Shown piece by piece: positions 21,201 to 30,318 of a stretch of DNA of 64,000 nucleotides. The notes under the pieces were generated by a model that searched no databases, had not been told where the DNA came from, and worked only from the letters and a program-made list of their open reading frames with translations. How positions within the stretch are numbered: the first letter of the stretch is position 1; each line of letters starts with the position of its first letter. Both the position numbers and the translations under genes were made by a program. Source of the stretch: Opitutaceae bacterium (lineage in GTDB: Bacteria; Verrucomicrobiota; Verrucomicrobiia; Opitutales; Opitutaceae); NCBI GenBank assembly GCA_016711225.1, contig JADJTK010000027.1, positions 1-64,000 of the forward strand. The letters are read 5' to 3'.

Positions 21201-21715
21201 ACATGCCGCGAATCGACCTCAACCTGCTTCTCCACCAAGCCCGCCACCGTCACGAGACTCTCATGATAGCGCTCGGCCAGGTCCGGACGGCCGGTGATGA
21301 CCGGCGGCTGGCGTGGCGGGGCTTCGCCGACCACCGTCAGCCGAAGGTCCTCCGGCTCAAAACCGCGGGTCGGCAGCACGCGGCACTCGAGCCGCACGAG
21401 TTGACCCACCCGTACCGGAAAAGTGGCTGTACCGAGGTTGCAGTAGAGCGGCATCCCCTCGTTTTCGAGCCACATCACCCGCCACAGCGGATCGTAGAAG
21501 AGCACCTCGGCCTCGAACCGCACCTCGTGTTCCCGATGGCGCGCCGCCTCGTCGAGATTCCAGAAGCTGCGATAGTTGACCAGCACCGGCCGGGGCTCGG
21601 CTGGTGCCACCAGCGGCACCGCCTCGGCGTCCGCGCCGCAGCCAGGCGCTGCCCCCACCGCCACCAGCGATAGCAGTAGGAACAAACGGCTGAAAGAAGA
21701 GGAACAAGGCGACAT
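18227..21715 (-). CDS. Hybrid sensor histidine kinase with a large extracytoplasmic sensor
   Basis: The 1162-residue product starts with a signal or lipoprotein-like peptide (LFLLLSLVAVGAAPGC). It then has about 700 residues of repeated short beta-rich units with motifs such as VEVVGRL, VELWGVV, VRVTGRT, LELRGFL and VRLRGVC, which resemble tandem OB-fold-like units. One transmembrane helix (about 735-757) leads to a coiled coil, then the HisKA box GGIAHDFNN with His804, an HATPase domain (DTGPGM, GSGLGLATVHSI) and a C-terminal receiver with acceptor Asp1091 in TIMDLTVPG. It should autophosphorylate on His and pass phosphate to its own receiver. No DNA-binding output is attached, so a partner response regulator or phosphotransfer protein elsewhere is expected. 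Its position beside the polysaccharide genes hints at nutrient sensing, but that is inference. Confidence 0.88.
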   Translation of the reverse strand: MSPCSSSFSRLFLLLSLVAVGAAPGCGADAEAVPLVAPAEPRPVLVNYRSFWNLDEAARHREHEVRFEAEVLFYDPLWRVMWLENEGMPLYCNLGTATFPVRVGQLVRLECRVLPTRGFEPEDLRLTVVGEAPPRQPPVITGRPDLAERYHESLVTVAGLVEKQVEVDSRHVRLSMVVDGRAALATVLAEEGAAIPDYTAQVVEVTGLLFLRKTADGTIGGDDLWVGGFAATRVLSSFASDARFEREEVGGERLRSQPEGEVVLVRGEVRATDSGRSIVVWDESNQILVLSAQTGPVQPGDEVEVVGRLQRRGPEIVLTEGLWRRRGPAPTPEDGVRFKLRRIAQVLELGLDEARRGHRVELWGVVTWSSPDVPYFYIQDSTRGVCIRSQGPWTLRPPLLGTSVRVTGRTGAGDFAPLVEFENFATEGSMQLPEPRLITLDQAQSGAEEACRLELRGFLREVRTEGPWTELELTTPAGEFTARMITPASLDELQGAVVRLRGVCTAVADERGELAGIQLLVATRRDIAVEEPATADPFAGAVVPMASLRRFGPLQTPYRRLRVLGVVTYADPGRWLVVQDGAAGLEVLARAPAKWSPGDSVEVVGFPGRQGSRIVLREAQVRRVADQSSPVPLELPVGPKPTPAWDNQLVRGIGLLDEILGTGDELHLLLKSGDERFMAIMPQAAGVRSALRRGGTVQFTGVYRMEFDVYGRPSGFLLQLRDAGDLVELTGPPWFTGGRALGALAVIGVGAGLALLWATTLRRRVRAQTEQIRAQLENQAKLEAELQKAAKLESLGLLAGGIAHDFNNLLTVVMGNITLTMLEEQAMAVAGDCLRDAERGAQRARDLTHQLLTFAKGGDPLRAAEVVPEIVREAAEFVLRGSAVKCDYDFEAGLWAADVDRGQIGQVVHNLVLNAAQAMPQGGVVRVKARNTTLAANEVAALPAGRYVVLTLADTGPGMAVAVLAKLFDPYFTTKKGGSGLGLATVHSIVLRHRGHIEVQSTLGHGTVFRIWLPAAAGEAAEPATARAVVPTRLSGRVLVLDDEEDIRRLVVSLLRRLGLDPVAVADGAAAIRAYTEARDEGRPFALTIMDLTVPGGMGGREAMETLRRLDPTIRAIVSSGYSNDPVMANFGEYGFRGRVEKPYAVEKLMECIGRVLSEGER

Positions 21716-21991
21716 GGCAACGAACAGGCGGAACCCGTCGACATCCCTTCGGCCGTTTTGGGCGGGAATTCACCGTTTCGTGAGTTGGCCTCATTTGGGC
21801 CCACGCTTGCCCCCGCCGATTCGCGCCCCGGGTTTCGGTCGGCAAAGGGCGCGTCGCCCGAACGGGCCAGCCCCACCCTGCGCGGTTCACACCCGCTGCC
21901 CCGCGGGCATCGCACCCGGGCTCGGCCGCCCAGCACGAGGCTCCGCGTCATCGGAACTGCCGCCGCAACCTGGTGTCGCTGGGCCACCACC

Positions 21992-22747
21992 ATGCGTATT
22001 GCCCTCCTCCTGCTCCTGACCGCCTCAAGCCTGCGCGCCGACTCGCTCTCCGCCCTGCGCGATTCGCTGCGACTCGCCGGCGACGATCCGGTCAACGCCG
22101 TCATCGACTTCAGTTTTGCCGAAACCAACGGCGACGAGAAGAAGCCAAACACCGTCGAAGGCCGGGCCTGCGCCACCGTCAGCCTCGGCGCTGCGGGCCT
22201 GAACGTGGCATGGAGCCCCGAGCAACTTGACGCCGCCGTACGCGAACAACGGGAAGGAGCCGGCAAAGCCCACCATCCCGAGCCCACCCGGCAGGCGATG
22301 TCCCGGCTGGGGGCGACCCAGATCTACGACTACATCGATGCCTCGGGCGGACTGTTGCAGCGCCTCGAGACGGCCACGCTGCAGGGCGAAAAGGAAGACA
22401 GCTGGCAGGGGCAACCTGCCCGCTTGCTTACCTTTAGGATCGATCCGCCGCTCAGCGCGGAGGACCGCAAGATGATCAAGCAAATCGAGGCCAGCGCCAA
22501 AGTCTGGATTGCCCCCGACGGCACTCCCCTCGCGGCCGAAAGTGCGCTGCGGCTCAAGGGACGGGCGATGGTCGTGATCAGCTTCGAGCATTCCGAGGCG
22601 GAGCAGTTCACCTTCGCCCGCGCCGGCGACCGCCTCGTGATCACCTCCCACCAGCGTGAAACCGCCGACAACGGGGGAGGCCAGCACCAGAAATCAAAGA
22701 CAACCGCGACCCTGCAACTCGCCGGGCTCCCGCTCGCGGCAAAGTGA
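21992..22747 (+). CDS. Small exported protein of unknown function
   Basis: The start at 21992 is chosen because it gives a signal peptide (MRIALLLLLTASSLRA, cut before DSL). An upstream in-frame extension of 78 codons is Pro/Arg-rich and unlike coding sequence. The mature protein, about 235 residues, is soluble and beta-rich by eye, with no recognised catalytic motif. It contains a segment like those in periplasmic outer-membrane-associated proteins that handle small ligands (KVWIAPDGTPLAAES). It is divergent from the histidine kinase gene, and their 276-bp spacer could serve both promoters. I do not recognise the family. Confidence 0.7.
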   Translation: MRIALLLLLTASSLRADSLSALRDSLRLAGDDPVNAVIDFSFAETNGDEKKPNTVEGRACATVSLGAAGLNVAWSPEQLDAAVREQREGAGKAHHPEPTRQAMSRLGATQIYDYIDASGGLLQRLETATLQGEKEDSWQGQPARLLTFRIDPPLSAEDRKMIKQIEASAKVWIAPDGTPLAAESALRLKGRAMVVISFEHSEAEQFTFARAGDRLVITSHQRETADNGGGQHQKSKTTATLQLAGLPLAAK

Positions 22748-23186
22748 GCCCCCGCCCGGGCAAATCCCGGCCGACACCCGAGCTTCGAAGCGCCAGAATT
22801 CATCGCCTCCCGCGCGGGTGAAGGTGGATCGCGTTGACCTCCAATCGGTTGCCGAGTTTGGGCGGTCTGCTGCTTGCCCGCCGAACGCTCGGCCGGGGCA
22901 ATCCGTCGCGAATCTAAAAACCGGAGCCAAAGCCAACACGAGGCAACGAAGAGTGTCCAAGTTGGAAGACCCGAATCCCAGGCCTCGAGCTTCAGCTGCC
23001 CGGCGACCGGCCATCTCCCTCGCCCGGAGGGCGCTGATCGCCCTTCTTTCGAAGTTCCTTTGTTCCTTTCGTTGCCTTCTGTCGGCTGCGAGGTCCGGGA
23101 TGAGCGCATGCCCGATCGCCCGTCTGGGACGGGCCCGCAGTGCTCGGAACGGAACGCCGGTCGCCGACCGGCGCCCCCCTCGCCCA
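22748..23186. other. Non-coding gap with a degenerate purine-rich repeat
   Basis: This gap of about 439 bp lies between two convergent genes. Around 23050-23080 on the plus strand is CCTTTGTTCCTTTCGTTGCC, a degenerate short-period sequence related in style to the AACGCAGAGAGCGCAAAG stretch at 38520. I see no gene. Confidence 0.45.
23155..23173 (-). terminator. Hairpin after the RCC1/Ig protein gene
   Basis: CGCCGGTC, a three-base loop and GACCGGCG form a perfect eight-pair stem about 14 bases past the stop codon. There is no T tract, so termination is inferred. Confidence 0.45.
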
Positions 23187-26100
23187 TCAAGGCCCAACCA
23201 CGAGCGCACTGGTCACATCCGTGCCAGCGTCGTTGGCGAGCCGGCACTGAATGGCCTTCGCGGCAGCGCCCCGACCACACGAATCCTGTCCGGCGCCCAT
23301 CTGCACCTCAGCCAAACCACCGACCGTGATGCTGTCGCCGCTAGGCTGCGCGAGGTCACTGCCGGCAATCTTGACCTTCACCGTCCCGCCGGACCCGAAG
23401 TAGAGATACGGTTGCGCCGTGGCACTGGAGGCAATCCCGTGGACGACCACCAACCCGCCCACACTGGCAACATTGGGCGCATAGATCCCAGTGTAGCCCA
23501 GCGTGGCATTGTAGTTGGCGTTACCCTGATGGATTCCGCCGAGTGCGCCGTCCGCGGAAATAATACCTGCCGCCGCCACGTCAGCCCAACCCGCGTAAGT
23601 CACGTCCGGGCGGGTCACTCCAGGATTAGTGGCCGTGCCCACCGAATAGATCGTGAAGTGGGTCGACGCATCAGCGCCGGCGAGGATGATCGTCGCTTTG
23701 CCCTTCATATACTGGATGCCGCTCTGGTTGTAGAGAGCCGGGGCCATCGGGCCGGTGGCGTTGGCCACGTTGACGGTGATTGCACCGGCACCTGACATCT
23801 CCACCTGCACGATACTGCCGTTGTCACCAAGGTAGGACATGCGCGCGATCTGGCCGGAGTCGGCTGTGAAGGTGCCAGCCGCACCCGTGAGCAAGAACTG
23901 GTCATAGACGGCGCCGTTGGGATGACGGATATCCTGCCATTCAGTCCGGGTCGTGACCGCACCGGTGGTGCGCTGGCCCGCAGCGGGGACGACCCCGACG
24001 ACGACGGGCGCCGACAGCGTATCCCCGCTGGGCCCAAAGAGCTGCACATCGTAGAGCCCCGCCTCGGACGATCCGACACTGGCAAAGGCAAGCGTAGACG
24101 CGGTCGCGCCGGCGACCGGCACCCCACCCCGGGACCACTGATAACCATTGACTCCCGTCGCCGTGACCCCAACCGAACCCGATTCTCCGGCGACCAACTC
24201 CAGCGTTCGTGGCTGACCCGGTGCATTCACCGTCAAGGAAGCCGGCCGAGACGTGATAGAGCCGAAGGTATTCGACACCTCCACCTCGTAGGCGCCCGCA
24301 TCCTCAAGGGTAAGCATGTCGATAGTCAGAGTCGGCGCGATTGCGCCCGTGACCGGCGTTCCATTCCGCCGCCATTGATAGGCAAATGGCCGTGCCCCCG
24401 AAGCCTCCACGGCAAACGCGACCGATTGGTTCACGGATCGACTCGCGCCTAGAGGTTGAGTTACGACCACAGGGGCTGACACATCCTGAAGTACGAGGTT
24501 GAAGAATCCATTGGCGGCCATCGCGAATACATTCGCTGGTTGTACAGCTGGTGTGGTCTGGCCGTCATTGTTCGAACCCCAACAGTGGACAAAGCCATCC
24601 GCATCCAGCGTCATAGCATGGCCGAAACCTACGGCCACCCCAGAGGCTCGCGGAAGGCCTTGCGGAACAGACGTCTGGCCGTAGCTACGGTCTCCCCAAA
24701 CGACCACCGTGCCATCGCCTTTCAGTGCCGCCGTTTGGTTTCCGGCAGCGGCAATTGACACAACCCCGGTCAGTCCAGAGGGCACATCGCACTGCCCCCT
24801 GCTATTGTCTCCCCAGACAGCGACAGTACCATCACCCCGTAGGGCCACGGAATGATCGACTCCGGCGGCAATCGCGATCACTCCCTGCAATCGATCGAGA
24901 TTCAGTAAAGCTCCAGTGGATTCGCGGCCCCATCCTGCAACAGTCCCATCATTGCGCAGCACGAGGACATGCGCATAGCCCGCGGCTACAGCGACGACAT
25001 TGGATAGCCCCTGCGGGACTACTGACTCACCATGTTCACCAAAACCCCATCCACGCACTGTCCCATCTGAACGCAGAGCCATGGAGTATTCGCCCCCGGC
25101 CGCGACTGCGACCACATCATCGATCTCGATTGGAACCCTCGCTGCGGGCGTTCCCGGCGTATTCCATCCGACGACCGTACCGTTACGCCTAAGCGCGAGC
25201 GAGTGGTAGAGCCCCGCCGAAACTGAAACCACATCACTCAACCCTGAGGGAACACCGATTTCACCTTGGGAGTTCGCACCCCATGCGCCCACGGCAGTGA
25301 GAGCCGGTGTCACAGTAACAAAGATCGGGACGCTCCGACCGGTTCCGTAGTCGTCAGTAATCCGAGCAATGTACCATCCACTATCAGCCAGCCGCGCACT
25401 GCCAATCGTGTAGCTGCTAGACGTGGCACCGGAAATCGGGATCCCGTTATGGACCCATTGATAGCTAAGCGGTCCGGTACCAACCGCCGCCACCTCCAGC
25501 CTGGTCGGCTCGCCAGGGCCCACCACGTTGCGAGTAGCCCCGACCGAAGCGGCCGTTGGAAGAGGGTTCACGACCAGTGGCGCTGGCGCACTCGCGGTCT
25601 GGCCCTTGTAGTTGTCGATCAGCACATCGTAGGTCCCTGCGTCCGCCAGCTTGACCCGATCGATCGAGTAGGCCGAAGCAGTCGCCCCTTCGATGGCCAC
25701 TCCATTCTTGCGCCATTGGAAAGTGAAGGGCCCTCGCCCCGTCGCAAGTACGGACCAAGACACCGGCTGCTCTTCAGCGGCGGCGAGGCGGACTGGCTGT
25801 TGCACGATGGCCGGAGCCCGGTCAGATGTCGCATCCCTTAACGCCAAGGAGAAGCCGCTCCCCGCCGCGATCTGGAAGACGTTCGGAAGCTCGGAAGGCA
25901 CTGTCGCTTCGCCCGTGAGGTTGGAGCCCCACGCGACCACCGTACCATCCGCTTTCAAGGCCAGCGAATGCCGAGCCCCGCATGCGATTGCCACGACACC
26001 CGACAAGCCCGCTGGCACATTGGTTTGTCCGTCGGTATTATCTCCCCACGCCACGACGGTGCCATCCGCCTTCAAAGCCAATGTGTGCTTGAAGCCGCAG

Positions 26101-28373
26101 GCCAAAGCCGTGACACCTGCAAGGCCGGTAGGAATGGACAATTGGCCCGCTTGATCATCGCCCCAAGCCACGACGGTCCCATCGGCCTTGAGCGCCACGG
26201 CAAACCACTCGCCTGCCGCCAGTCCGACGACTTGCCGCAAATCCAAGGGTATCTCTTCTGTCACGGCGCCCTGAGCTCCCCATCCCGTCACCGTGCCATC
26301 CGCCCTGAGTACGAGCCAGAAGCCGTAGCCGCCAGCTGCTCCAACGACGTCGCGATTGCCCTGCGCCGGAATTCGATTCTCACCGAAGCCTGATTGCCCC
26401 CAAATGACCACGGTTCCGTCTCGTTTGATTGCGAGCGAGCTGTAATGACCGGTGGCAATCGACACGACATCCCCAAGAGCGGAGGGCATAGTGTCCAATC
26501 CATAATAGTTATTGCCGTAGGATGACACCGCCCCCTCTGAGGTCAGAGCGAGAGCATGCCAGCTCGTGGCTGCGATCCGCGTTGCCGTGGTGAGAGTATT
26601 CGGCGGGTTGATAAGGTCATTCCCCCAGCTCACCCACTGCGTTTCGCGCGGCGCAACTGTCACGAAAAACGTCGGGCTTCGCCGCGTGCCGTTGTCGTCG
26701 GTAATCAGGACATTGTACCAACCACCGTCCTGGTAGCGCACCCCGGTTTTCGCAAATGCACTACTATTTGCACCCACGATCGCGCGCCCATTCCGGCACC
26801 ACTGGTAACCGAGTGTCCCGCCCCCTGTCGCGGAGACGCTCAACTGAATTGATTGCCCAGGATTCACCACCTCACGTGTCGAGGAGAGGCTCCGGATCAC
26901 CGGGACCGGCTTCACCGTCAGGTCTGCAACCCCACTCTCGGTTGAGCCGAGGTAGTTGGTCGCGACCACGGAATAGCGCCCGGCATCCGTCAGCGCCAAA
27001 TCCACCAGCGAGAACGTCGCGGAGGTAGCTCCATCAATATCGATGCCATTCTTACGCCATTGGTAGCGAATAGGAGTCGCCCCAGAAACAGCGAATGAGA
27101 ACGTCGCCTTCTGCGTTTCCGCAATGCTTTGACTGGACGGTTGAGTGGAGAAGACTGGGGCGGTGTCCGTTGATGCGTCCGAGAGCGCAAACGCATAAGA
27201 CGGGCCGGCAGTAATAGCATAGACCTTCTGCAGTCCCGGCGGGACAGCGAGGTAATTGGTGTAAACCGACCCGGCGGTGCCCCATTGGACGACCGTTCCG
27301 TCACTCTTTAGCGCAAGCGAGTAGTTCGACCCCGTTGCTATGGCGATTACACCGCTGAGCTCGGCCGGGACATCGCATTGGCCGAAATAGTTGTCACCCC
27401 AGGCAACGACCGTCCCGTCACTCTTCAGGGCGAGCGAGAAATTATCACTAGCTGCTATTGCGCAAACCCCGGTCAGCCCCACCGGCACGCTGCCTTGTCC
27501 GTAAGAATTATCTCCCCACGCAATCACTGTACCATCGCTCTTTAGCGCCAGCGAATCGTAGGTACACGCGGCAATTGCGACCACGCCACTGAGCGCGGAT
27601 GGAACATTGGATTGCCCGTAGGAGTTCCCCCCCCACGCTACGACCGTCCCATCGCTCTTCAGCGCCAGCGCGTGGCGGTCGCCTGCGGCAATCGCCACGA
27701 CATTCGAGAGGCTCGAGGGAACAATGCTCCCCCCAATCTCATTCCACCCCCAAGCGACGACGGTGCCATCGCTTTTCAGCGCCACCGAGTCAAAGCCAGC
27801 AGCGATCGCCACGACACCAGACAAACTGGTTGGGACGATGATTCGTTCTTTCGCGTAATAGTCGTGGGTCCAAGTAACAACTGTCCCATCGTGCTTGAGC
27901 GCCATCGCGTGGCTGGAGCCGCAAACAATTGCAGTCGCATCCGTCAGATCCATGGAATCCGACGCATAGTACGAGTGCGGCCCGCCCCACTCGACCACGC
28001 GCGTGGGGCTTGGGCAAACCGAGACAAAGATCGGCGCGCTGCGCGTCAGGCCATCGCTATCGGTGACTTCGGCTACATACCACCCTGCGTCCTCGACGGT
28101 CGCAGTCGCCAGAATCAACTTCACCCCGGAAGCGCCCGCAATCGACCTACCGTTGTGGATCCAGCGGCAACCAATGCTCCCATTGCCCGTGGCCGACACG
28201 CCCAATTCAACGCCCTGCCCAGGGTTCACCACCTGGCGAGTTGGGCATGCCACTGCGACGCTCGGTACGGCGGAACCCGCCGCGACCACCCAAAGGCTCA
28301 GCAGCATGCTGCAGATCCAACGCCCTCTGGTCCAAACTCGACGAAACCCCATCGTACCGAAATCCAAGCTCAT
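23187..28373 (-). CDS. Secreted triple RCC1-propeller protein with Ig domains and the shared C-terminal cassette
   Basis: The start at 28373 gives a plausible signal (ICSMLLSLWVVAAGSAVPSV); starts at 28451 and 28352 are also possible. The protein repeats one super-unit three times: an Ig-like domain beginning near (V/I)VNPGQ or VVGPGE and ending WYxxxITD(D/S)xGxxRS, then about seven RCC1 blades (VVAIAAGxxHSLALKSDGTV, VAWGDNxxGQ), then a second Ig-like domain (QWRKNG). This predicts three seven-bladed beta-propellers strung on Ig rods. A last Ig pair precedes the 266-residue cassette with DSCGR. RCC1 repeats in bacteria usually serve binding, not catalysis, so it is probably an extracellular adhesin or scaffold. 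The partner is unknown. Confidence 0.85.
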   Translation of the reverse strand: MSLDFGTMGFRRVWTRGRWICSMLLSLWVVAAGSAVPSVAVACPTRQVVNPGQGVELGVSATGNGSIGCRWIHNGRSIAGASGVKLILATATVEDAGWYVAEVTDSDGLTRSAPIFVSVCPSPTRVVEWGGPHSYYASDSMDLTDATAIVCGSSHAMALKHDGTVVTWTHDYYAKERIIVPTSLSGVVAIAAGFDSVALKSDGTVVAWGWNEIGGSIVPSSLSNVVAIAAGDRHALALKSDGTVVAWGGNSYGQSNVPSALSGVVAIAACTYDSLALKSDGTVIAWGDNSYGQGSVPVGLTGVCAIAASDNFSLALKSDGTVVAWGDNYFGQCDVPAELSGVIAIATGSNYSLALKSDGTVVQWGTAGSVYTNYLAVPPGLQKVYAITAGPSYAFALSDASTDTAPVFSTQPSSQSIAETQKATFSFAVSGATPIRYQWRKNGIDIDGATSATFSLVDLALTDAGRYSVVATNYLGSTESGVADLTVKPVPVIRSLSSTREVVNPGQSIQLSVSATGGGTLGYQWCRNGRAIVGANSSAFAKTGVRYQDGGWYNVLITDDNGTRRSPTFFVTVAPRETQWVSWGNDLINPPNTLTTATRIAATSWHALALTSEGAVSSYGNNYYGLDTMPSALGDVVSIATGHYSSLAIKRDGTVVIWGQSGFGENRIPAQGNRDVVGAAGGYGFWLVLRADGTVTGWGAQGAVTEEIPLDLRQVVGLAAGEWFAVALKADGTVVAWGDDQAGQLSIPTGLAGVTALACGFKHTLALKADGTVVAWGDNTDGQTNVPAGLSGVVAIACGARHSLALKADGTVVAWGSNLTGEATVPSELPNVFQIAAGSGFSLALRDATSDRAPAIVQQPVRLAAAEEQPVSWSVLATGRGPFTFQWRKNGVAIEGATASAYSIDRVKLADAGTYDVLIDNYKGQTASAPAPLVVNPLPTAASVGATRNVVGPGEPTRLEVAAVGTGPLSYQWVHNGIPISGATSSSYTIGSARLADSGWYIARITDDYGTGRSVPIFVTVTPALTAVGAWGANSQGEIGVPSGLSDVVSVSAGLYHSLALRRNGTVVGWNTPGTPAARVPIEIDDVVAVAAGGEYSMALRSDGTVRGWGFGEHGESVVPQGLSNVVAVAAGYAHVLVLRNDGTVAGWGRESTGALLNLDRLQGVIAIAAGVDHSVALRGDGTVAVWGDNSRGQCDVPSGLTGVVSIAAAGNQTAALKGDGTVVVWGDRSYGQTSVPQGLPRASGVAVGFGHAMTLDADGFVHCWGSNNDGQTTPAVQPANVFAMAANGFFNLVLQDVSAPVVVTQPLGASRSVNQSVAFAVEASGARPFAYQWRRNGTPVTGAIAPTLTIDMLTLEDAGAYEVEVSNTFGSITSRPASLTVNAPGQPRTLELVAGESGSVGVTATGVNGYQWSRGGVPVAGATASTLAFASVGSSEAGLYDVQLFGPSGDTLSAPVVVGVVPAAGQRTTGAVTTRTEWQDIRHPNGAVYDQFLLTGAAGTFTADSGQIARMSYLGDNGSIVQVEMSGAGAITVNVANATGPMAPALYNQSGIQYMKGKATIILAGADASTHFTIYSVGTATNPGVTRPDVTYAGWADVAAAGIISADGALGGIHQGNANYNATLGYTGIYAPNVASVGGLVVVHGIASSATAQPYLYFGSGGTVKVKIAGSDLAQPSGDSITVGGLAEVQMGAGQDSCGRGAAAKAIQCRLANDAGTDVTSALVVGP
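23190..23987 (-). repeat. C-terminal cassette copy 4
   Basis: This is the shared cassette at the end of the RCC1/Ig protein, ending SALVVGP and keeping DSCGR, ADASTHFTIYSVGTATNPGV and GGIHQGN. Confidence 0.9.
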
Positions 28374-28504
28374 CCACCGATCTGAGATACAAGACTTGAA
28401 GAGGTCAATACGCGGTCCGTTCGCCGACCGAGAAGGGATGCCCTTGCCCATTTAACGCTATCTCATTGTCGAGCCCGCCGCCGCCGGTCATTGCTGCCCT
28501 TCCC

Positions 28505-30112
28505 ATGAACAGACGACTCCTGCTCGCCCTGCTGCTCCTGTCCCCCCTCCCGCTCTCAGCCCAATCGGCTCCACCCTCCCGGATCATCGAGGCCAACCTC
28601 GCGGAGGTCGCCGGGCCCACCAGCCGCATGTACAACTTCTGCGTGGGGGCCGGGCGCGCCAATGAAGGCCTGCGGGCCGACTGGCAACGCCAGCTCCGTC
28701 GCGCGCATACCGAGTGCGGCTTCCGCTACATCCGCTTCCATGGGCTGTTCGGCGACGACATGGGCGTGTATCAGGAGGACAAACAGGGACGCCCGGTCTA
28801 CAATTGGCAGTACGTCGATGAGCTCTTCGACTTCCTCCACGGCCTCGGCATGAAGCCCTTCGTCGAGCTCGGCTTCATGCCCTCGGCCCTCGCCAGTGGC
28901 CCGCACACCATCTTCTGGTACAAGGCCAACGTCACCCCGCCCAAGGATTACGCGAAATGGGAGGCCTTCATCGCCGCCTTCACCCAGCACTGCACCGAGC
29001 GCTACGGCGCCGACCAGGTGCGCAGTTGGTTTTTTGAAGTCTGGAACGAACCCAACCTCACCGGCTTCTGGATGGGCACCACCGGCGGCAAGACCGACGC
29101 CGAGTTCGCCCCCATCGCCCGCGCCGAATACTACAAGCTCTACGCCTCCACCGCCCGCGCTGTAAAGTCGGTCGACTCCACCTACCGCGTGGGCGGCCCG
29201 GCCACCGCCGGCAGCGGCTGGATCGACGAGACGCTCGCGCACTGCGCCGCCGAGAAGCTGCCCCTGGATTTCGTCACCACGCACTGCTACGCCACGATGA
29301 GTGGCTACCTCGACGAAAACGGCAGCGCCGGCACCGTCTTCTCGCCCGACCGCGGCGCGGTCACCAACGAGGTCAAGGGCGTGCGCGCCAAGATCGACGC
29401 CTCCCCCTTCGCCCCGGTCGAGCTCCACTACACGGAGTGGAGCAGCTCCTACACGCCCTTCGACCCCATCCACGACAGCTACCACAGTCCCGCCTTCATC
29501 CTGGACAAGATCCGCCACATCGGCGGCGCCGCCGCCTCGATGTCCTACTGGACGTTCACCGACATCTTCGAGGAGGCCGGCCCGCGCACCACCCCGCTGC
29601 ACGGCGGGTTCGGCCTCTTCAACTACCAGGACCTGCCCAAGCCCTCCTACTACGCGTACCAGTTCCTCCACCGCCTGGGCGACACCGAGCTGAAGAACAG
29701 CGACCCCGACTCGTTCGTCTGCCGCCGCAACGACGGCGCGGTGCAGGCCCTCCTCTGGGACTTCACCATCACCCACCCCGGCCCCTCTGTCATCAACCAG
29801 GAGTACTACGCGAAGGACCAGCCCGCCAAAGGCAAGGGCACCGCGGAGCTGCGCCTCGCCGGACTGAAGCGCGGCACCCACTTGCTCCGCGCCACCAAGG
29901 TGGGCTACCGCGCCAACGACCTGCAATCCGCGTATCGTGATCTCGGCTCCCCCGCCCAGCTCACCCGCGCCCAAGTCGCCACACTGCGCGAAAAGACTGC
30001 CGGCCAACCCGAGGTCATTGAGAAGGTGAAAATCGGTCGCGACGGCCGATTCACCCGCAGTTTCCCACTGCGCGAAAACGACGTGTGGATGATCGAGCTG
30101 CACCCGGAGTAA
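28505..30112 (+). CDS. Exported GH39 glycoside hydrolase, beta-xylosidase-like
   Basis: The GH39 family signature is visible: acid/base Glu in FFEVWNEPN (E182) and nucleophile Glu in ELHYTEWSSS (E311), within a 535-residue protein of usual length for the family. GH39 enzymes are mainly beta-xylosidases that release xylose from the non-reducing end of xylo-oligosaccharides; some act on other sugars. The start at 28505 is chosen because it opens a signal peptide (MNRRLLLALLLLSPLPLSAQ). A start 13 codons upstream would spoil the signal. The C-terminal part (about 390-535) is the usual beta-sandwich. It is divergent from the RCC1/Ig gene and near the GH10 xylanase, which supports a role in xylan breakdown. 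Confidence 0.9.
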   Translation: MNRRLLLALLLLSPLPLSAQSAPPSRIIEANLAEVAGPTSRMYNFCVGAGRANEGLRADWQRQLRRAHTECGFRYIRFHGLFGDDMGVYQEDKQGRPVYNWQYVDELFDFLHGLGMKPFVELGFMPSALASGPHTIFWYKANVTPPKDYAKWEAFIAAFTQHCTERYGADQVRSWFFEVWNEPNLTGFWMGTTGGKTDAEFAPIARAEYYKLYASTARAVKSVDSTYRVGGPATAGSGWIDETLAHCAAEKLPLDFVTTHCYATMSGYLDENGSAGTVFSPDRGAVTNEVKGVRAKIDASPFAPVELHYTEWSSSYTPFDPIHDSYHSPAFILDKIRHIGGAAASMSYWTFTDIFEEAGPRTTPLHGGFGLFNYQDLPKPSYYAYQFLHRLGDTELKNSDPDSFVCRRNDGAVQALLWDFTITHPGPSVINQEYYAKDQPAKGKGTAELRLAGLKRGTHLLRATKVGYRANDLQSAYRDLGSPAQLTRAQVATLREKTAGQPEVIEKVKIGRDGRFTRSFPLRENDVWMIELHPE

Positions 30113-30199
30113 CGCACGGGACAGATCCGGCCACCCGGGAAGCAACGGGTTACGCCCGCCTACGCCAGTAGGCACTGAACACCGTATCCGCCGGGGACG

Positions 30200-30226
30200 A
30201 CCGACCACCCCGACAGCCTGGTCGGT
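30200..30226 (+). terminator. Hairpin after the GH39 gene
   Basis: ACCGACCA and TGGTCGGT form a perfect stem with an 11-base loop about 90 bases past the stop. There is no clear T tract, so termination is tentative. Confidence 0.3.
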
Positions 30227-30318
30227 CCCGAGCGGGGGTGCAATTTTCGCCTCCCGTCGGGGAAACGTACCGTTAGTGGTGTTTTGCGCCCCCTCCGCCA
30301 AACCCTGAACTCCGCGCC

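Noticed and set aside
22694..23209. 171-codon minus-strand open frame between the exported protein and the RCC1/Ig gene
   Set aside because: Overlaps both neighbours' ends, Arg/Ala-rich, no signal or domain.
28556..30301. 581-codon minus-strand open frame opposite the GH39 gene
   Set aside because: Val/Gly/Glu-rich shadow; the plus-strand GH39 enzyme has both catalytic motifs.
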